DNA from: Orobanche coerulescens
Taxonomy: Eukaryota; Streptophyta; Magnoliopsida; Lamiales; Orobanchaceae
Assembly (NCBI GenBank): GCA_033398695.1
Contig: CM065814.1
Coordinates: forward strand, 106,332,501-106,396,500
DNA: 64,000 nt
Direction of reading: 5' to 3'
The translations under genes were made by a program, and so were the position numbers. Numbering within the stretch: position 1 is the stretch's first letter; the number at the start of each line of letters is the position of its first letter. The notes below the pieces were generated by a model that was not told the DNA's origin, searched no databases, and was given only the letters and a program-made list of their open reading frames with translations. Positions 59,601 to 64,000 of this stretch are shown here, one piece after another.

Positions 59601-60365
59601 ATCAAAGCTCGCCAGCTTCAGCTCCGTGCAACCAGATACACCTAATTGGACGACCGGCTTTACAAGCGAGCTTTCATCCTTCCTCTCCTCAAGTGCATTA
59701 CGCCGGAGGAAGGCCGACTCGTTTTAGACAAGATCCATGACGGGATCTGTGGAAATCACGCTGGAGGGCGAGCTCTCATCCACAAGACGACCAGGCAAGG
59801 CTTTTTCTGGCCTACACTACAAAAAGACGCGATCGCCTACGCCCGATCTTGTCACGTGTGTCAACTGATGGGCCCGAACATCAAGCTCTCCCCCGAGCAG
59901 CTCACTTCTATGTACAGTCCATGGCCGTTCGCCCAATGGGGCATCGACCTCATTGGTCCCTTGCCGACGATGCTAGGGGGATGTAAATTTGCCATCGTGG
60001 GGGTCAATTATTTCACAAAATAGGCTGAGGCCGGGCCACTCAACAAGATCGGCCAAGAACAAGTAATCAAGTTCATTTGGAAGAACATCATATGCCGGTT
60101 CGGTCTACCCCAGGCTATCATCTCCGACAACAGGAAGCAGTTCGACGGTTTGGAAGTCATGCAATTCTGCGAGAAATGGGGAATTAAAAAGTTGTTCTCG
60201 GCCCCTTACCACCCTCAGACGAACGGGCAGGTAGAGACTGTAAACAAGATTCTCAAACACACGATCAAAGCAAGACTCGAATCCAAACAAGGACGATGGG
60301 CGAGCGAGCTCCCGGATGTTTTGTGGTCCTACCGAACGATGACCCGAAATTCAATCGGCGAAACC
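56641..60365 (+). pseudogene. pol: T2 pol, broken and truncated by S3
   Basis: Protease VLVDNGSFCN near 56980. Frame change near 57310 by a small deletion; TAG 57625. Reverse transcriptase: CIDFTDLN, TGA at 58150-58152 (shared with T1), YIDD at 58243-58254. Frame change near 58640. The first RNase H lacks the catalytic Asp (LFLYLAASEVAL), as in T1. TAA 58899. The second RNase H (YVDGSA, EYEAL, DSLLVV) is open. TAA 59643. Integrase zinc site (HAGG, CHVC), then GIDLIGP, TAG at 60021, ISDNRKQF (Gly replaced by Arg after the catalytic Asp) and TNGQVE. It ends at NSIGET, where S3 begins. Confidence 0.9.
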
Positions 60366-61107
60366 TATTAGGAATACTTGTTAGATTTTGATGATGTCAT
60401 TAATATAAAATCAAATGTTTATTACTTGGCAAAATGTAAGGAAGAACCAAATGAGTATCTTCCATAGGCCAAATATGTTAAGTATAAAACTTGGCATAAT
60501 GTAAAGAAGAACCAAATGAGTATCTTCTGTAGGCCAAAAATTAGTTAGGCTAAAATCGGCTAAGTACTGAGTACAGCTAAGTTCATCAGAGAGGATAAGT
60601 CGAGTCGAGTCAGAGTAGTCCTGGTCAACATAATTTATCAGAGAAGTTTGACCAGACTGCAGCCAAGGTACCTCAGGGAAGTCACCTGATCAGATAAGTC
60701 ACAAACAGTGAACAGCCGAGAGGTCCTGACTGCAGAGATGTTAGCTGCTCATCAGCCTACTCGAAGTCAGCCAAGTACTCCAAAGTCCACGTTAGCATGA
60801 GTTGAAAAGTCAAGTATTACGGAAAGTCACATGCAACGTGAAGAGACAAATTGGAGTGATTCCCGCAAGAGATATGATTTAAATAAATCATCCAGACCCA
60901 CCTTGAAGACTTTAATCGTTTTATATTCAAAAGATTCGGCGCTCACATGCAGAAGTCTTCTAGCAGTCGGAAGATAAAATAAAATAATGGGAATCCAGCC
61001 TTGCAACGTTCAGAAAGATTAAACAATGAAGTCTCCCTCCAACGGACGGATTTGTTCAAAAGATTTGCAACGGCTACAAGGAAAAAGCTCAGAGATCGTG
61101 ACCTACA
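60366..61107 (+). mobile_element. S3 5' LTR with a 670-bp deletion
   Basis: It aligns with S2's LTR from the start to GATCGTGACCT and then jumps to the last bases (ACA). The missing part corresponds to 49338-50015 of S2 and holds the TATA box, R and U5. GTGACCT at 61098-61104 is the single remaining copy of the flanking repeat. Confidence 0.9.
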
Positions 61108-61109
61108 AG

Positions 61110-61120
61110 TGGTATCGGAG
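61110..61120 (+). promoter_or_regulatory. S3 primer binding site
   Basis: TGGTATCGGAG, one change from S2, two bases after the LTR end. Confidence 0.85.
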
Positions 61121-61189
61121 AGGTTGGTTCATTTATTTCACGAACCAGATCTATATCAGATATATATATATCTTTACTCTCACTTTATA

Positions 61190-63263
61190 ATGGAACACAT
61201 GCACTCTAGACTCCCTGTGTTTTCAGTTGACGAGTATGATCTGTGGAATATAAGGATGCAGCCACACTTATCTTCGATTCATGACGATATGTGGTGCATC
61301 ATCGAGGACGGTCCATTCATCTTTGAGAAGGACAACACAGCATAGGAAATCGCAGCAGGGAAGCCAGAGAAGATTCTTAAGAAGAGGACAGAGCTGACTC
61401 CCGAAGAAAGAAAGCTGGCCAATCTTGATGCCGGGCCAGAGATGTGCTATATCAAACTCTTGACAAATCCATCATGGTCAAGATCAAGAACTGTAAGAAT
61501 GCCAAAGAAATATGGGACACATTAGCCCTAATGTGTGAATGAACGGAGCTGATCAAGGAAAAAAAGCTGTCAATTGCTATCCAAAAATTTGATAACTTTA
61601 AAATGAAGAATGGTGAATCCATAGATCAAGTGGACACAAGGTTCACTGAGATTATTAATGAGATCAACTCCCTGGACAAAACCTATGGCAACAGGGAAAT
61701 GGCACTAAAGGTTCTCAGATCTCTCAACCCCGAATGGAGCATGAAGGCCATGGCCATGAGAGAGTCCAAGGACCTGAATAAGATAAAGATCCAGGAGCTG
61801 TTCTCTAATCTGAAGGCTTATGAGTTCGAGCTTCCAAGTTCATCCTCAACTGAGCCTGCAGAGAAGGGAATCGCATTTGCAGCCGAGTCCCCTGCCAAGA
61901 GCCTATCTGATGTGAAACCTCCAAATCCACTAGATTTTGAGGAAGAAATGGCGTTTATAATGCAACGGTTCAGCAACTTTAGAAAGAACTACTCCTAATA
62001 TAAGAAAAATTACAAGGAGAATCCAAGAAGGAACCAGAAGGCTGGAAGCTGGAAAGTAGAATGCTACAACTGTCACAAAACAGGACACATCCAAATGGAC
62101 TGTCCTGAGCTCAAGAAGGACGAAACCAAGAAGGAGGTGAGCAGAAAGAAGATAGAAGAAAGGCCCTCATCGGAGAAGACCAGGAGCATGTCGAATCAAG
62201 CAGCGGATTCTTTTCTGATGAAGATGAGGAGTATGACTGCCTGATGGCAAACCTAGCTGATGAAGAGGTAACTTCTAAACCCACCGGTTCAAATAATAGC
62301 TCAGCCATGTCACAAGATATGGATCTGCACGAATCGGTAAATCAGTTATTTAAAGATTTTGAGACACTCAAATCTGCACACCAAATTGTATCAGCAGAGA
62401 AGACTCAGTTGCAAGATGAGAATAGGCAGCTGAAAAATGATTTCGAAAAACTCATCCTAGATTTAAATAAGGTTGAGATAACTGCAGCTGACTTTAAAAA
62501 CCAGGCTGACATTAATACAACTGAGATAAACAGACTAACCAGTTTACTTAAAGAAAAATCAGCTGCACTTTCTCATGCCAAAAACGAGTTTACTAAGCTG
62601 ACACAGGTGAATAAGACTCAGGCGCAGGAAATAACCTCCCTGAAGGCGTCTTCAACCCTGGAAGAATTGTGTACCAACAAAAGGCCACTATATTCTAAAT
62701 CAGGCCTTGGATATGATCCTCACACTCCCTCTAGTTCTAAAAGAAAATTTATCAAGGGAGAAACAATTGTCTCGACTGTTGAGCCTACGTATAAACCAAT
62801 ATTCAAAAACAGGCAACAGCCAAGTCAAATGTCTAGGCTGCAGTCAGGTTACACCAGGCAGCCACCTAGACAGGCGACTAGGCAGTGGCCCAGGCAAAAG
62901 CAGCAGCCCAGACAACATGCCCACTATTACCAACAACTCCCTAAAAACAGATTTCATAATGGGAGGGGCAGATGGAAACCTCAAGGTTATCCTAATTACC
63001 AAAATGAACAAGTGTGGAGACCACAAAGATTTAATAAATGGTCTCAGCCTAGATTTAGAAATGGCCCACACTATCAACATTTTGAGGAATATCCGATATA
63101 CAATCCAAACAGGAGATTCAGACCTCGACCTTACACAACTAATGAGGGTTATAATTATAATAATAATAATAACAATTTCTATAATCCAAGGAGAAATCAA
63201 TTCTCCAGAAACCTAACCCCAAAGGACCCACAGATTTGGGTACCTAAATCTCTGCTTGTCTAA
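61190..63263 (+). pseudogene. gag: S3 gag (broken)
   Basis: ATG at 61190, same start as S2. Damage: TAG about 61343 (Glu in S2), a lost base near 61430, TGA near 61542 (Gly in S2), TAA at 61996-61998, and a lost base near 62140. Zinc knuckle CYNCHKTGHIQMDC at about 62062-62103. The coiled coil (62300-62660) and Gln/Arg/Tyr-rich tail are open from 62244 to TAA 63261-63263. The two S2 nonsense sites in gag are sense codons here. Confidence 0.85.
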
Positions 63264-64000
63264 TTGCGAAAAGGTGGAAGGACTACAACCACATCTCCAC
63301 AAGCTCAAATTTTGGAGGTGAAGAATGGTTTGTAGACTCTGGATGCTCGAGGAATATGGCCAGGAACAAGAAGATCTTGTCGAATACATCAAAGAAAGAG
63401 GTCCCGATGTAACCTTTGGAGATAGCTCTAGAGGGACAGGACAAAGGCTTTGGAGAGCTGCACCGAGGAAACATTGTGATATCCAAAGTTCATTATGTCA
63501 AAGGACTCAAGTACAACCTCCTGAGCATAAGCCAATTCTGTGATGAGACGAACCTAGTAGTATTCACCATCTTGAAGTGTATGGTAATAGATATCTTATC
63601 TGGAGAAGTAAAGCTACAAGGTTTCAGAAGGAGAGATGTCTACATGATTGATTGGAACACAAGAACACCTAACTCCTGTTTTCTATCCAAGACAGTAGCT
63701 GAGAATGGATGGTTGTGGCACAAAAGACTATGTCACCTGAACTTCAAAGCCATCAACAAGATTAGTTCTCAGAAGCTGGTCAGAGGACTTCCAAATGAAG
63801 CATTCAAGAAGGAAGCACTTTGTGATGCATGTCAGAAGGGAAAGCAGACCAAGGCATCGTTCAAGCCAGTTCAGCCTACAACGCTCACAACAAGGATCTT
63901 AGATCTACTCCACATAGATCTATTTGGTCCTATCAAGCCAAGGACTCTGAGCGGCCGGAAGCATGCACTTGTAATAGTAGATGATTATTCAAGGTACACT
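63264..64000 (+). pseudogene. pol: S3 pol, 5' part (protease and integrase start)
   Basis: Protease FVDSGCSRNMARN (about 63328-63366), with His-Met-Thr-Gly changed relative to S2. One deleted base near the gag stop puts pol in a different frame from gag, unlike S2, and another break lies near 63400-63440. From about 63440 the frame is open to the window end: YNLLSISQFC, the pre-integrase zinc site (HKRLCH, CDAC) and the first integrase catalytic Asp in LHIDLFGP. The sequence stops just after VDDYSRYT. Confidence 0.85.

Larger units (their letters stand above)
54005..60365 (+). mobile_element. T2: second Tat-lineage Gypsy element, cut by S3
   Basis: Same family as T1: 5' LTR, primer site, gag, protease, reverse transcriptase, two RNases H and integrase align along their length by eye. 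The element is interrupted at 60365 within integrase by S3. Its 3' part (antisense gene, 3' LTR) would lie beyond S3, outside the window. The left flanking five bases are CATAT; the right flank is not available. Confidence 0.92.
60366..64000 (+). mobile_element. S3: Sirevirus-type Copia element, 5' part
   Basis: Same family as S2 by LTR start (TATTAGGAATACTTG, first dinucleotide TA instead of TG), primer site, gag and pol. The 5' LTR is only 742 bp because of an internal deletion. The left flank AAACC (60361-60365) would be the target duplication. The window ends within integrase, so the rest, including its accessory ORF and 3' LTR, is not visible. Confidence 0.92.

Overview
The window is repeat-rich nuclear DNA of a flowering plant, probably a eudicot. 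I found no host gene, tRNA or rRNA gene. Nearly all of it is LTR retrotransposons nested in one another, plus one Stowaway-type MITE and one microsatellite. The plant assignment rests on Sirevirus-type Copia elements, Tat-lineage Gypsy elements (second RNase H, antisense accessory gene), tRNA-Met-type primer sites and the Stowaway MITE. The names G1, C1, T1, S1, G2, G3, S2, T2 and S3 are labels for this window only.

Layout. 1-944: unassigned leader-like sequence. 945-4431: G1, a solo Gypsy LTR flanked by ATATA. 4432-9950: C1, a decayed Copia element (gag, pol, 3' LTR). 10235-34422: T1, a Tat-lineage Gypsy element whose 5' LTR is split by S1 (10999-23256), a complete 12.3 kb Sirevirus. 34428-37834: G2, an old Gypsy remnant with an internally inverted RNase H/integrase block; its LTR continues at 52834-53490, where a Stowaway MITE (53201-53399) sits. 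Into that LTR went G3 (37835-52828, minus strand), a second solo Gypsy LTR, and into G3 went S2 (38576-50741, minus strand, exact TSD CCAAG), a nearly intact 12.2 kb Sirevirus. 54005 to the window end: T2, a second Tat copy, cut in its integrase by S3 (60366 onward), a Sirevirus of the same family as S2 that runs off the window.

All gag-pol genes are broken by nonsense codons, frameshifts or lost catalytic residues. S2 is closest to intact: gag, pol and the accessory ORF lie in one frame with four damaging in-frame stops (two in gag, one in pol, one in the accessory ORF) apart from the normal gene terminators.

The most interesting signals are regulatory or accessory. (1) Both solo Gypsy LTRs carry arrays of a 12-bp palindrome (TAGCGTRCGCTA type) spaced mostly 21-23 bp, about two helical turns, ending 11-14 bp upstream of a TATA box. 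(2) T1 carries, antisense to gag-pol, a four-exon gene with phase-consistent splice sites and its own TATA box. (3) Both Sirevirus families carry a roughly 1000-residue accessory ORF preceded by a TATA-like box 111-145 bp upstream, so three unrelated accessory genes share similar promoter geometry. (4) Both Tat copies share the same in-frame TGA in reverse transcriptase. (5) S3's LTR lost its TATA box, R and U5 by a deletion between 7-bp repeats.
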